The notes: a model not told the origin generated them from the letters alone. DNA of 64,000 bases from Chenopodium formosanum (GCA_024500155.1 CM044860.1:6744501-6808500); one strand, 5' to 3'; positions 48,801-62,329 are shown, counted from the stretch's first letter. Numbers and translations: made by a program.

Positions 48801-51800
48801 GCCAAGAATTAAATAAATTTTGGTAAAGGCCATGCAATAAGATAATCTCAAAGTCCCAATTTGTTAATTTGGTATCTATTCTAATTTTTAAGACTATAGT
48901 AACTTCAACAGCACAAACAATGACAATCTAGTTTATCAAAAGATACTTAAGCTTAATAAGAATCTATATATTCGAGTCCATCTAATTTATAGCTAAAATT
49001 ATGTAAAATGAATTCATCTATAATATTTAAAAGTTTGAAACTAATTTAACATTAGCACCTACAAAGAACGCTTACATATTCACAATCATCCAAATTCCAT
49101 TCTAGCCTAGATTAAATATGGAAATTAACATTCTTCAGAAATTCACGTCACATTAACTTACAAAAGAGGAAGCAGATTTAACCAGAAATGCTTGCAATCT
49201 AACTACTAAAAAAGAGGAGAAGCCTAAGGCAACAGCCACGATCAAACCTATAAAAAAAAAACCAAAGCACCTAGTGAGGAGGCTTACTCTGCCTCGAAAA
49301 CCATAGTTGAAATATTAGGCATGAACTATAATATCTGCTTACAAAACGTATTCAAATCTCCTATATGGATGACTTCATACTTTACACAAGCCCTTGCTTG
49401 TAGTAGCATAAAAAAAGGTGATGGACAGGAAAAACACATTCTGAATATAGCATATAAAACCAACCTTGTAATGATCTAGACTAATACTGAAAATAAAACT
49501 AGTAACTGACTTATACAAGGTGAATGATGATATATAATGAGTGGAAGAAGAGACGAAATGTCATATATTTCAGTAAATATGTAAAATACAGACCCAGCCT
49601 TACGTAATTGATTGCTCACGTTTGTAACATAGCACATGAGCATCCTAAAGTTTAGCCACCATCAATTTGATTGCTCAATCAAAAAACTCTTTCCAGAGAG
49701 CCAAACAAAGAGCACTTTTATACGTCAAGGTTCTATGACTAGAAGAAACTAAAGGCTGACCAAAACTTCAAGAAAAGGGCTCCTTAGCAATCGCATGTGC
49801 ACATAGAAACTCTTTTATCCAGGATTTTTTTTTTTTACAAAGCCAAGGAAGTGTGCTTAACAAGAGCCCATTGCTATCTAAAGTTGTCGTTCCCACCTCC
49901 CCTCCCTGGAAAAATTAAATAAATAAATATATAAACCCAATATTGTGGTACTATAATGGATATCAGACACAAAAAACAAGAGGGTTACAAACTGAGCCTT
50001 TTGGGTTCTAAACAATTAACCCTTACGCAATATTCTAAGGTGAAGAGCTGAAGACGCAGCCAGCATAATAGCATACTTATACCTGTACATCATCATTGAA
50101 CATTCTGTAATTATGTCTGTACCGCTGTAACAGCTTGAAAGCCCATTTGGTTTGGAAATCTTCAAACTGCACAAGAGAGCAAATGGTGGTGAAAATGCCA
50201 CAGAAAAATAACAGAATTCCCAATGCTTTGCGAGTGCATCTTGGCATCTATATTTTTTCTTTGCAAATAGGAGAGAAAAATAGTCATTTGACATTCAAAA
50301 TGGTACTTTTATGGTTACAGTGGTACATTTTTGTGTTATTATGCATGTATATTGTACCATTATGTCTTAGTAGTACTATTATATCTCACAGTGGTATAAT
50401 ATTTTGATGTACTGTTTACATACTTTTTTGTACTATTAGCAAAATATTTATACCACCACAACATTTAATGGTACTATTTACCTATGAAATGGTACTTTTT
50501 TTTCATGGCCTATTGCTGAAAATATACATAGGCGCTATGCGCCAAGAGTTTTCCATGCTTTGCAGCAGCTTCATAGCATAAAGAAACTGACCTGCACAAT
50601 AACATTCGGCCAGCGTGTATAAACCGCCTCCATAAATTCATCTATGACTGCAAGATAATCTTCTCCATCAAGACGGTTTTCTTGCAATCCCAAATCTGCC
50701 AATAAGAAGTATAGATCATTACACTTCTTACATTCAAATCACTTTTACGCTATCACACACTTGGATAAGTACACAGAAAAAACAGCCTTCAAATAAAATA
50801 AATAAATAAATGTTGTTGGTAGGGTCTAAGAAGGTTTGGATGTATGCAACCTTACCTTAACCAATAAACTCCAAGAGGGTTGTTGCACAGGAAAAATAGA
50901 TTAATTAATAAAAAATTCTATAAAAAAAAATCCACTTAGAGAAACTAGAATTAATTACTGTAAGAAAATCTGTTTAGAGAGGAAAACATGTTTATTAGTA
51001 AAGCTAGAATTAACTACTGTAATCTTACAAGTACATAGAATACTTGATAACGGCAGCAGCAAAAAAGTGGTAGTATAAATAAAAACAATAAAAAGTATAT
51101 TTGTACTAATAGTCTACTATTACAACAACAACAGTACTACAAGATAAAATGAAGGATGCTGAATTAATGTTTGCATGTGGAATTTTCAATTTCCTTTGAT
51201 GATGAGGTAGCTATCCATACACACCATTACACCAAGAGAGGAAAAAAATCTCACTGTAAAAATTATCAGCAGTGACAAAGTTCACTAATTTTGGAAAGCA
51301 GTAGTCTTCACAGACTTGCTAAATTAGATCACTTAGGAACAAAAGATGTGAGATTTATTACTTCATCCTTTCCTTTACATATGGTTGGTAGATGCACCCT
51401 TGGTTTGTCTTTAAAATCAATTGTTTCAAACATAAACAAATATCAGTAGAACTAACCTCTCTACATTCTTTTACAAAAGCAGCAAGCATAAGATCTCTTT
51501 AAGGCCTAAACCCCACTTTAGGAGGAAACCTAGTGAAAAGTACAGTGGTTATTTTATGAAATATAGAACACTAAAATTTTTGAAAAGGAAAGCCAATCCC
51601 ATCATACTCATTCTAAAAGAAAAAATTTGAAAATCATAGCATTTAGCCCACCCTTTCAAAAGTTGACTGTGAAAGCATTCACATGAAGAAACATAGGCTA
51701 CATTCAGTACACCATGTAAAAACATACATTAGATGTGAAAAGACAAACACATGATAAGAATGTTTACGAGCAAAAGACAACATCTCAAATGAACTGAGGC

Positions 51801-54800
51801 TGATAAACTAAATTACCAAACCCCTATCCATGACAGGATTTATATTCTTACATAGAGGGTCCTTAAGGAGCTTCTCATTATTGGTTCCAACATCAATCAT
51901 CACTGGTAACACCTGCCCACCAAAAAAAGATCATTAAGGAAAAGGGCTCACCTCAAAGAGTTGGAACTGAAAGAAAGGGTAATATATGCTCCACAACAAA
52001 ATCATCTCTTAAAAGAAGCCTCCACCAGCAGGGCTGTGTATGTGTGTGTGGAGGGGGGGAGGGGGATAGGAAAATCAATCTACACACTCAAATTTAAAAA
52101 ACTGAAAACCTATCGCACATTTTTTTCAGAGAAGGTTTGACCATTTGAATAAGATGCCTACCAACCCATGAGGAGACCAGTATTTAAAAAAAAGCATTCA
52201 ACAAATTTTTTTGAATCACTTTAGAGTGAAATCTTGCTCAACTACATGTTTAGAATCATCTATAGTCTATAGTAAGTCTCACCTGATAATGCATCTAATG
52301 AGTAATGACACATGAAAGTATGGAAGTGCTGATTTTTACAGATTATCTCACCTAAAAATTACTACTAATTAAGAATCATCATAACAAGGGATCAGGAGTC
52401 ATATTCAAGCAATAACAGCGGGGAAAAGAATTCCAATCACGAACTACATCAGAAAGGGACATGACAAGAAAAGCCCCGCTAGCGTGAGGCACGAACCTAA
52501 AGAGAAACTAAATACAATTATAATGTAGAAATAGTTGAGGTTAAAGAACATATTAGACATTAGGATAGGAAAAAAAAATTAGTGAGAAATTTGATTTGAA
52601 ATCCAGATTCAGAAGCTAAACTATAGACACAAGGAAAATGACATGACTCAAAAGTCAAGTAATTACTCTTTGTGGGTTTATCCCAGCAGCAGCAACATAT
52701 AAATCTAGTTTTCCAATTGCAATACCAATGCCCTGAATCCCTAGATCTCCAAGCCCCAATATTCTACTACCATCAGTCACAACTATCATATCGACCTGCA
52801 AAACCAGAAAATGATATCAGCATAAAGCCAGGAGAACAAAGGTGGGGAAAACAAGTGATTGGAACATCAATTACTAACATTAAAAGAAAAAGGACGGAAA
52901 TCCTACTTCCAGCTTAACTTTGGCGCCAAATATAAAGATATTCATATTATGCAGAGTTTTACAAAAGCGTTTTGACATATATAAGGTGATTTGAAACAGT
53001 ATTCGGTAAGCTGTTAATGACTGCAATTTGGTTCTGAAATCTGTTTTCTGATTTTCTTATAGTAGTAAGAGTTCAATTTTTACAGATTAAGCAAGAAACT
53101 GGTGCATGAAAACATAAATTAAGGCAAATCAAACATTAGTTAAAGTTGATCCTAAAGTAGAAAGGAAAAAAAAAAAAAAAAAAACTGTACTGGAGAAATT
53201 TCTCTTCTGAATAGTATCATTATTCACACAGAATAAGTGAAATAGCTAAAACTTTTAAAGAACGAATCTTGCATTAAGAATCATTTTGTCATGAGGAAAT
53301 ACCTGATCAGCAGGCCAATTGTATACCATTGACATCATCTCTCCACGATCATCAGCACTAAAGTACATTCCTCGTGGCCTTCGATACAACCCGCTGTAAT
53401 TCTGGCAAACAAGACCAACTGTAGGAGTGTACACAATAGGAGCATATTCTGCAATATTTGCAATTAAAACCTGAAAAAATAATTAAACAGACTGTCAGAA
53501 CATCTAAACATATCTAGGCATCAACCAGATACAGCATAAATTTGTATGTTTTAGTTTGGCATGCTTCTCAGAAATCAAGTATTCAGGTGTCATCTTGAAC
53601 AAGCTTTGCACGTTGCGCATACCCTAATATGCAAAAGTTTACATGAGATCACCTCTTTGATTAAGTTCTTAAATAACAGTTTCAGTCTTTACAAAAGTTA
53701 TCAACGGATTGAGAGCCCAAAGTTTTCTTAATTGAATCTTTAAACATAGGCCAAACTATATGAAGTGGTATATTCAAGAATTGAAATTACGGAGGAAGCC
53801 CAACAAGGAATTAATTAGTTGATTACATTTGATCAGCACACTAATCACTACTGTCCACAATCTACAGGACTATGTGGTTTCGGTAAAGGTTGAAGATGTA
53901 CGTAACACATTGAGACATTAATGCTCCGTATTTAAGTAATTTAACGATTTCTAGGAAAATTATTTCAGCTCAAAAGAGGTCAGCTGGAATGGATGATTCA
54001 AGTTTCAACAATAGTGTTGGATCTGATCATAACTGGGTTATTTAAATGATCAGGACAAAGTCAAATCTAGTAAAAATTCCAATTAAATTTCAATTTCATC
54101 AGTTCATAGCTCTCAAGAAAAAGTTGGGCAGCCCCAAAAAACTATAAAATGCATCAATGTTTTCTATGCGAAACTTGCTAGTCTTGAATTTTGAAATGCA
54201 TGGAAATACAACCACATAAACAAGGGTACTCACTCACTTTATAGTACATTGTCTCATTTCTGTCATGCAGCCGGTTGAGTATTCTCCATTTTGCTAAAGC
54301 ATTGGGATCAGATGGTCCATCCTTTGTTTGCTTTTCAAGTCTCCTTAGGTCAGCCACTGTTTGGTGGCAGTAATTAATAACAAGCATTTTTCAAGCACAA
54401 AAAGGCATCCATAGCAAGCAGTACCCAGAAGAAAATTGATGCAAAATGTTTTGGATAGTATATAGGATGTAGCCAATTTGTTGGTATCTTGAAGAAGTGA
54501 ACATGAGATATAAGGCTTATAACTAATTTCCAGTTTGGGTGGGATGTAAACAGTGTACTTGAAATCATGATTCAATTCTTAGAATCTTAGGATTCATGTA
54601 TGGCTATACAGTTCGATTCATAATTCTACCCAATTTTACATATTTCTCTTAACTAGCGAAAACCTCACATACTTAAAATATGCCTACAGAACTAAATTTT
54701 GCACTTTCCAGAGACTGCATTCTTATTAGCTATGACAAGGGAATGAAGTATCACCAAATTACCATACCATGTAAATGACAGGAACATCAGAGCACATTGA

Positions 54801-56264
54801 AAAGCTATAAACATTCGGCGATAATAGAAAGAGACACAAACATTGAAATGAGAAATAATAGAGAGATAGAAACTAACTAAATCGGTTAATTTGCTGCTCA
54901 GTAGTCATAACATTTGGTGGAAGAAGTCCACGAAGATCAAGCCTATCACGTTCTGTCATGGAAAATGCAGTGCCCTACTATTCAAACAGTCATATCAAAA
55001 ACTCAGTTTTAGCCATTACTGAAGAATCACAGGAAAACTGTGTGGCAGATTTGAAAAATGAAAAAGTAATAACAAGAAAGTTCACAAGCAGATAAGAATC
55101 GAGTAATTACATGTTTATATCTTGTCAAAAGAACAAGTCCATATAGTCTTTGACATCTCATGTCAGTCATGTGTATTTCACCATGATATAATCACATAAT
55201 AGTACTAAGTTATGTAGTTTCTCAAGATCTTACTATTCACTATTGCTAAAATATGTACACGCATGTGAATTGATTTTGTTCAAAAAAAAATGTACATGCT
55301 CCTCTCTATTTCAAAACATAAGACATTAAGACGTATAACTTTTACTTTATTCTTTTTTCATAATGTAGGTCATATAACCCTTCTTTCCTCATTTAATCAC
55401 AAATCTAAGGTAAAATTTATCAATATCACCCATTTTTCACTTCTTATCGACATTCAATTCAGTACTTATGCTTTGTTATATTCAGCTTGAAGTTTCACAA
55501 AAACAAGTTCAGATAAGAACTAAGCAAGTTCAACTCACAACTTGAAGAAAGATGCATTAGAAAGCTTCAGACTAGTGTGGATATACACTAAACCTTAAAT
55601 TTCCTTAATCATGAGATGGAAAAAGTTCGTGATTATCATTATCCGTATCGAAAATAACGTAACTAAACATCACAAATCATATAAACTTGTTGCATTTCCT
55701 ATATCAACCAATTTCATTTCACCAATACTACATCTCCGCCATCTAAAACACTAAATTAACCTTATTTTGCAGCTAAATACATTTTTCGAATGTATCTCCC
55801 AGACTAACATCGGCCCCAGTACCATTCCAAATCCTCGGAATTTCCCTAATTTTACTCCTCATTTAAACAAACACATCAACATCACAAGTAATTCAAACAG
55901 TTTTTGTCTATAATACAGCATTTAAAAATATGAAATTCACATAAAAACTTCAATAAATCAGCTACAAATCACAAAATCCAAACTAATCACACTTCAAAAC
56001 CTAATTTGATCAATCAAATTTCACAAACATGAATCAATCAAAAACTAAAATCCTAAAAATCGCGAAGAAAAACGAAGTGAGAGAGAAATGGACCTTGTTA
56101 AACCAAGGATCATGAAGAATATCAAGGCTACGTTTGTTAACAATAGCAGGACGATGACCTTCAGAAGTAGTGAACGATCGATGATTCGAAACAATCGCAA
56201 TTTGATACTTCAACCGTTTGATCAAAGACGACGTTAATCTACTTCGATTACAAATCAACGACAT
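43227..56264 (-). CDS. NAD-ME1: Mitochondrial NAD-dependent malic enzyme, alpha (62-kDa) subunit
   Basis: Nineteen minus-strand exons: 56264-56094, 54974-54878, 54356-54238, 53470-53303, 52795-52667, 51912-51852, 50695-50592, 50166-50083, 48693-48587, 47828-47717, 47172-47059, 46668-46603, 45993-45921, 45840-45754, 44793-44739, 44660-44589, 43811-43749, 43677-43563 and 43295-43227. All join in phase to give 621 residues (about 623 recalled for Arabidopsis NAD-ME1). The enzyme converts malate plus NAD to pyruvate, CO2 and NADH in the matrix; in some C4 plants it supplies CO2 to bundle-sheath Rubisco. A basic presequence ends near residue 30 (R-S-F-T-T-S-E-G). Key sites: Y143 in Y-T-P-T-V-G, K214 in G-K-L-D-L-Y, the metal-site motif F-N-D-D (about 306-309) and the Rossmann V-A-G-A-G-S-A-G at 342-349. 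The alpha call rests on overall likeness to NAD-ME1 over NAD-ME2 (from memory). Confidence 0.95.
45346..45435. mobile_element. 90-bp Stowaway MITE in a NAD-ME intron
   Basis: The ends CTTCCTCCGTCCCTAATTAA and TTAAGGGATGGAGGGAG are inverted. The inner AAGCCTCTTTC and GAAAGAGGCTTT extend the stem so that only a short loop remains. TA flanks both sides (45344-45345 and 45436-45437). It lies between exons 14 and 15. Confidence 0.9.
50301..50500. repeat. About ten GGTAC-type motifs at ~20-bp spacing in a NAD-ME intron
   Basis: GGTAC, GTACC, AGTAC or TGTAC cores occur near 50301, 50321, 50353, 50371, 50391 (as GGTAT), 50408, 50429, 50450 (TACC), 50469 and 50489. Spacings are mostly 17-21 bp. The units between them are AT-rich and diverged. 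This looks like an old 20-bp minisatellite. It lies between exons 8 and 7, about 90 bp from exon 7. Confidence 0.6.
50810..50885 (+). mobile_element. SINE-like fragment
   Basis: TGTTGTTGGTAGGGTCTAAG followed by GGTTTGGATGTATGCAACCTTACC resembles the GGGTCTGGGAAGGGT...GATGTACGCAGCCTTACC segment common in plant SINEs such as Au (recalled knowledge). Only this block is recognisable, in the NAD-ME intron between exons 6 and 7. Confidence 0.45.
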
Positions 56265-58396
56265 CTTTGAACTTCAATTTCTTCAGAGAAAAATCAGCAG
56301 AAATTTGAGATGAATTTCAATGGCGAAGTTTCTTCACTGTTGCTGCAGCTTCTACTGGGGAAGGGAATTTTGTGAGATTGGTGAGAATCTTTCCTAATTG
56401 TTTGGGAGCAAAATAATGGTGTGATTGTTTAAGTGTAAGTCAGACAAGGTTCTTTATTTTTGGGAAGGTGGACCCTACTGAAATGGATAGAAGTATAAGA
56501 AATTAAGAATGTGGATTGGGCTAAATGGCCCAATCGTATTACAATATTCTTATTCTTCCTACAGATAGACCAATTGGGTAATTGTAGATTGCCAAGATAA
56601 GTAATGTATAAGGACCAATTGGGTAATTTAGTGGTTTTTTTTTTGGTGTATCACCGGTTCATCCTTTAGACTAATTTGGATTTGGGAATCTATTGTGGAT
56701 GGTTAGATTTCGGTAGTGGATTTATGTTGATATACTACATCCATTTCATATTATTTGCAACTATTGTCAAAAATAAATGCTACACATTATTTGCAACAAA
56801 TGTTTTCTTTTCTATTTTGGTTAACATTTCTCTCTATCTCCATCTTTATCACATGCATCCATAATTTTCTCTCTCAATCTTACACTCACAACCAAATTTT
56901 GTCTAAAAGTCAGTGTGCTCTTTAAAGTTGCAGCTAATATGAAATGGGGGTAGTATGTTTTTCATATGCCTTTGTAATTGACATCAATTCCTTCAATGTC
57001 GTTTGAAAGATCAGTTAGATCATCACCATAAGAAAATTAATCACTTTGATGAATGATAGTTGGCAAATTAGCCTCAACCCGTAAACTAAACATTAGATTT
57101 GAAAATTCCGTCATTAGAATCACTTAAAGAAGCTTGCTTCAAGAAACAAACATAATATCTAATTCGATTAGCTAAAACAGAGTAGCTTTCAATGTCATTT
57201 GTGTTAAGATATTACACGACTTTACTTCAAAAAACAAACATGATACATAAGTCATTTAGCTCAAACAAAATAGCACTTTTATGCCCATTATGTTGAGATA
57301 ATTCTTTTACACGCTTACTCAATAAAGTGGACTCACTTCCCGTTAATAATCAAACTAAGCATATCTAAAGATAATCTAATTAAACAACATCAAAGTTAAT
57401 CACATTCATCTATTTACATAAACATCTATTTTTCTTACAATAAGAAAGATGTGAATCCAAATTTACCAACAAAACCATAGTACTTCAAAAGAAGTAGCAC
57501 TCATTGCCCATCATTTTTTTTGTTTTTTTTTTTTTTTGTCTTTTTTTTTATTTTTTTATTGTCATAATAATATTTTACATTTTCTCTTTTCCTTTTCTCT
57601 TACACCATTGAATCAACATCAAGTATCGTTCTCATGTAAGGATAACCTATTCACTTAATGATAAAATCTACCACAGGGGAAAATTACCTAATCATTCGAT
57701 GGAAGCAGCCAAAAGTTGATCCAATGTATGACGATCCAAACTGACCCAATGTGAATAAATAGTTCCAGTCATCAATCGACCTAAACACATAAACCAAACA
57801 TTTGATTCTGTATTTCTAATTGGAGTTAACATTTTTAATGCCGTATGAGATATCCTACATAGCAAAAAGGATTTATTTCAAGTATAATCGAATTCAAAAT
57901 CATAAAGGGTAGATAAGTAAAAACAACACCAAATTATTACCTCTATGCAAAAGTATCTTTAGCTAGTCAAATAATTAGTGAGGGTGAATCCAAATCTACT
58001 ATTAAATGATTCTAGAATAGGAAACAAATCACCTAAACCATCTCCCACTATAGTTGCTACAAAGTTTTCTATATACACCAAAATCACAATAAAAGATTGC
58101 TTTTCACCCCATGATACTTCTTTCCAATTTCTACAATCTTATTTATCTTTAAAATGCAAGTTTTCTGCCACAAACAAAGAAACATACTCTCGCTTATAAA
58201 GCCATAACCATAACACTTAAAAAACAAATATTTCCACTAACGGCAATTAGGTCACAATCACAAACAAAACACAATGCATTTAGACACATTAAAAACACTT
58301 TACAATACAAACCACAAGATCTCATCTTTTAAGCAATAATTACTTTGGTCCTAAACTCCTCCAAAAGTTAAGCAACACTATTTGGAGTCAATAGTA

Positions 58397-58683
58397 CTAC
58401 CTCTGTCCCTAAAAGAATGACCCATTTGGCCTAATTTTAGTCCCAAAAAGAATGATCCATTTGCATTAAAACACCAAACAATTTGCAACAATATTTGTGC
58501 AAAATTAGTTTCTCCATATAAAAATTTGATTTTCCATGTAATTTTATTACTTTCTCTATCTATTTTTTTGCAAACCCCATGTAAATTTATCTTTTCAATA
58601 TATTTTTAGTTCTTTTTATTTAACTTTCTTAATACCCGCGTAATCAACCCAAATGAGTGGTTCTTTCGGGGGGACGGAGGGAG
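58397..58683. mobile_element. Stowaway-type MITE, about 287 bp
   Basis: CTACCTCTGTCCCTAAAAGA on the left pairs with the reverse of TTCTTTCGGGGGGACGGAGG on the right, which ends GGAGGGAG. TA dinucleotides flank it (58395-58396 and 58684-58685). A second internal TCCCAAAAAGAATGATCCAT near the left end repeats the terminus. Confidence 0.8.
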
Positions 58684-58950
58684 TAGAAGAAGGAAAATTA
58701 CAATTGACACAAAAAAGTGGGCAAGTCAAACCCAAAACAAACCTAACATTTTCTCTCTCCTCAAAAGCAACCCAATCCAACCCAAACTTCACCTCATTTA
58801 ACAACAATAGCACTAAATAAAATTTATTAATCTGACAAAACATAAATAAAAATACATTTTCTATTTTCTAATGGAGTAACTATATCAATAATAACCCCAA
58901 CTACTACTTCTACTACCAGTAGTACAAAATAAAACTATATTATAAAATCA

Positions 58951-58957
58951 TATAAAA
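58951..58957 (+). promoter_or_regulatory. TATA box candidate for the downstream intronless gene
   Basis: TATAAAA sits about 258 bp before the start codon at 59209. A CT-rich stretch (59015-59040) and a GA microsatellite (about 59164-59180) in the presumed leader follow, both common in plant 5' UTRs. Confidence 0.4.
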
Positions 58958-59208
58958 ACTCCCCTGAAACTTTACAATACACCCCACATTTTCAGAAGAG
59001 GACAACCTTGAATCTTCTCCTTCTTCTCTTTCTTTCTTTATATTTCACCATCATCCAGATCTTCTTACCCAGAAATATTCAACCAGAAAACTGAAAAATC
59101 AAATTAGGGAAATGTCAATATATTTTCGACGCTTTAAAAGCGCAGAAAATTGAGGAGAAAGAAAGAGAGAGAGAGAGAAATTGAGGAGAGAGAAAATTAA
59201 TCAGTCAG

Positions 59209-60090
59209 ATGAGGTGCAAGAAGCACGTATCGGATTTCAGTAGTAGCGTCGGCGTTTGCGCTTCTTGTCTTCGCCTTCGTCTTGAAGCTGTTGTTGAAGC
59301 TCAATCTCAACCTAAATCATTGATTTCCGATCATCCTAACCCTAATTCTAATCATCATTCTCAATCTCTCTCCTCAATTCACCTTCATCATCATCATCTT
59401 CATCAGAAGCAGCAACAAGCTCTGCCGTCGCAACCGCCGCCGTTGATTTTTCCGAGGTCTGTTTCGCCGTATATTACCCGGCGTAAATCCGATCAAACTA
59501 CCGCCACCGCCGCCGTCACAGCCGCCGTTGCGGACATCAACAAGAAGCCGATAATTCAACGGTTTTACAGTACTCCACAAGCAAACCCTACTTTTCAGAA
59601 GAAGAAAAGCGGCGGGAAATTCGGTCTTATCTCGAAGTTATTCCGATCTAAATCGAGTGTTGTGAGTTCATCGTCGAACTCGGTGGTTGAACCCTGTGAG
59701 TTAACTCGGTGCAGTAACCGAGGAATGTCGCCGCAAAACGAGTGGAATGAGTTGGAGGAGAGAGAAAGAGAGTCGACGACGACTCGGCCGAGTCCGGGCC
59801 GAGTCAAGGCGAGTCCGGCGAGGTTGATGGCGAACAATATTGCGAGTTTTGCGTTTTGTTTGAGTCCATTGGTGAGAGCTTCGCCGGCGAGTCGGTATCA
59901 TTGGGGAGTTGAGACGGGATTTTCCGGCGAAATTAGGGTTCCGGTGACCGGGAAAAGTAACGGTGGCTGTTGTAATAATAAAAGTGGTGGAAATATTAAT
60001 GATAAACCGCACTTGTCTGAAGCGGCGTCGTTTTGTGCGAATCGATCTAGGAAGCTTGCTGATTATGGAAGGTTAAATCGGAAACGTTGA
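59209..60090 (+). CDS. Plant-specific protein with N-terminal CxxH...CxxC motif (OCTOPUS-like N-terminus)
   Basis: A single open frame of 293 residues, no intron, GC-richer than its surroundings. The N-terminus M-R-C-K-K-H-V-S-D-F followed by G-V-C-A-S-C-L-R gives C3, H6, C17 and C20, a likely zinc-binding knuckle. The same C-A-S-C-L-R-x-R-L pattern begins the OCTOPUS and related plant proteins (recalled knowledge), which sit at the plasma membrane in vascular cells. Other features are a histidine cluster (about 58-65), a basic K-F-G-L-I-S-K-L-F-R-S-K patch (137-148), and an S-P-L-V-R-A-S-P-A-S-R-Y-H-W block (219-232) that resembles C-terminal motifs in those proteins. Long S, P, N and A-rich stretches suggest disorder. 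The start at 59209 is the first ATG of the frame and matches the family N-terminus. I do not assign a function. Confidence 0.8.
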   Translation: MRCKKHVSDFSSSVGVCASCLRLRLEAVVEAQSQPKSLISDHPNPNSNHHSQSLSSIHLHHHHLHQKQQQALPSQPPPLIFPRSVSPYITRRKSDQTTATAAVTAAVADINKKPIIQRFYSTPQANPTFQKKKSGGKFGLISKLFRSKSSVVSSSSNSVVEPCELTRCSNRGMSPQNEWNELEERERESTTTRPSPGRVKASPARLMANNIASFAFCLSPLVRASPASRYHWGVETGFSGEIRVPVTGKSNGGCCNNKSGGNINDKPHLSEAASFCANRSRKLADYGRLNRKR

Positions 60091-62329
60091 CTTTGACTGT
60101 GTTCCCTACATACTCAACCACTCAATTGGATGGATTAATGATGATCATGATGTTGACGATCATAGTAAAGTACGATACTACCCTTTGTAGTTTTTTTTTT
60201 TTTTTTTAAATTTTTTTTAGTATGATTAAAATTTTAAAATGTTGATACCAAAAAATTGTGACACATTTTGCTATGTACATTGAAGTTTTTCTTTTTACTA
60301 CTCCGTAGTCTATAGAAGAGTGATATTTTGCCGTCGGAATATTAGAGAGTGACAAATATTACAAGTAATACAGTGTTTTTACTTGACATTTTTAGTTATT
60401 TGGTCGTTTGGTTTAATATTCTCCGAAAGAAGTGTCAATTTGTTGAATCTTCTGTAAGTGTACCAATTTGTTTGATTGTCTTACTTGTCTAGCTGTTCTT
60501 GAGAAGTTTTAAGTATTTAAGGGAGTTCAATTTCTAACGAAAGTACTCTGTATGTTTTAGCAGACTCACTTATAAATGTTACTTTCGTATTAATTGTGTT
60601 CTAATATTGTAGAAAACGTCGCTTGAGTGTGGATAATGTACATACATAATAGCATCATAAACGCGCTCATTTCATTAACTCTATCCATTGACCATTGCCA
60701 CTAATTTTGATTCAGGTAATTAACCTGAAATCGGGTTTTTACTTGTATTGGGCTAGTATAATTGTAATTCATTGCGATTATTAATTACTCCATAGAAGTG
60801 TTTGACAAGCATTAAGTTGCATTCATTTTAATTTCACCTATATTTTAAATTGTTTCCCTCTTAATTTGAAGTGTATGGCATTAGCATATACGAGTGGTTG
60901 AAGTTGACTTGTTTCTCATTACATTACGTTGTTTGTAAATTTGTAATTAAGTTTTCTAGCTTTAATTTACTCTTGGCTGTCAATTCCTAATTGGATGTTG
61001 AATTCTTCAATGTTAACTAACTTATGGAGTTCAACTAACTTACAAATCTTAATAATTGTATTTAAACGTAGAACCAAATATAATAAGTTTATAACTACTA
61101 CACTTTTTTTCCCTATAATCTCCCTTCTTTAGCACAGTTTCAACTATATTCCAATCTTCTATCTTTTTCCTAAACAAAAAGACGGGTGAAAAATGAAAAT
61201 AACTATGTAAACCATATACATTCAGTTATACCTTGTACATGACACAACAACCAAGCTAAGGTTATATACTAGTACTTTTTTTTTTTTTTACCCTATGTGG
61301 CTATGTGTAATCAAGGACGCAACAAGGTACGGGTCCCTAAGGTTTAACGAGTTATGCAGTAAAAGTCCTGATAATTGTCGTCTCAAAACATCTTTACATC
61401 ATCACCAATTCACCATTACCTTTGTTCCTTTGCTACTACCTTGATTAAAACATTGGGTTAATTATGTCATAATCTACTAACCTAAGCTGCCCTTTTCTGT
61501 TATTTTCGAAAACTTTCATATTTTATGAGTTACAAGTATGACCTTTCATAGCTTTATCCTGTAATAGTGAAATAGAGGGATAATGAAAGTTAAATAGAAT
61601 AACAATAAAAAGTAGCTTTCAAAAAAGGAAGTTCACTTTGATTGGTTTGATTGGAATTATTATAATGATTAAATTATGTAATCAAACGTATTTTGACTGA
61701 GATTATAATTTACCTAATGGAGGAGAGAAGAGTTACGTGGCAATTTGTTTGACTTTAAAATTTATGAGTCGTCATAGTTGTACAATCAGATCCTGCCTAC
61801 AGCCATTGCAAGGCCGGGTCAGCGCTGGAAATAAGCTACTCGTAATTTAAAACACCAAATTTAAAATCATTTGTTTTTTTTACATCAACTTAATTTGCAT
61901 AAATTAAAAATTTGCATTCCTAAAAAAAAAATTAAAAAAAAAGCATAAATTAAAATCAAAATTATGGGAAAAAAATATACTTGTTGGGCGGAGTAATCCG
62001 TATATCTATTAATTAGTCCACATAATTTAATTTTTAAGTAATTAAATTATATTTTAATTAATTTACCCGATTATTTTTTATTTTTGAAGGGTTAATTAAG
62101 GGTTGCATGACTTTCATCACAACTAATACAAGTATAGATGCATGTGGTAAAGCAAGAAATCTTTTAAACTTTGGCAAGGAAGATGCCACGTCAACACGGA
62201 AGTTATGTCGACCTAGCTTGGATTACGCAAGTAGCAAAGCTTGGTTCGTGGAGGCAGATGCACGATCCGCATGGTGCGTCCGCTCTAAAGTACAAAAAGG
62301 TGGAATGAACATGCAGGCATATACTAATG

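Larger units (their letters stand above)
56265..59208. other. Divergent spacer between the NAD-ME and CxxH-CxxC protein genes
   Basis: The two genes are transcribed away from each other, so both promoters lie here. The spacer holds a Stowaway MITE (58397-58683), T-tracts near 57515-57560 and AT-rich DNA. The ORFs at 56676 and 57978 have no domain. No gene seen. Confidence 0.7.
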
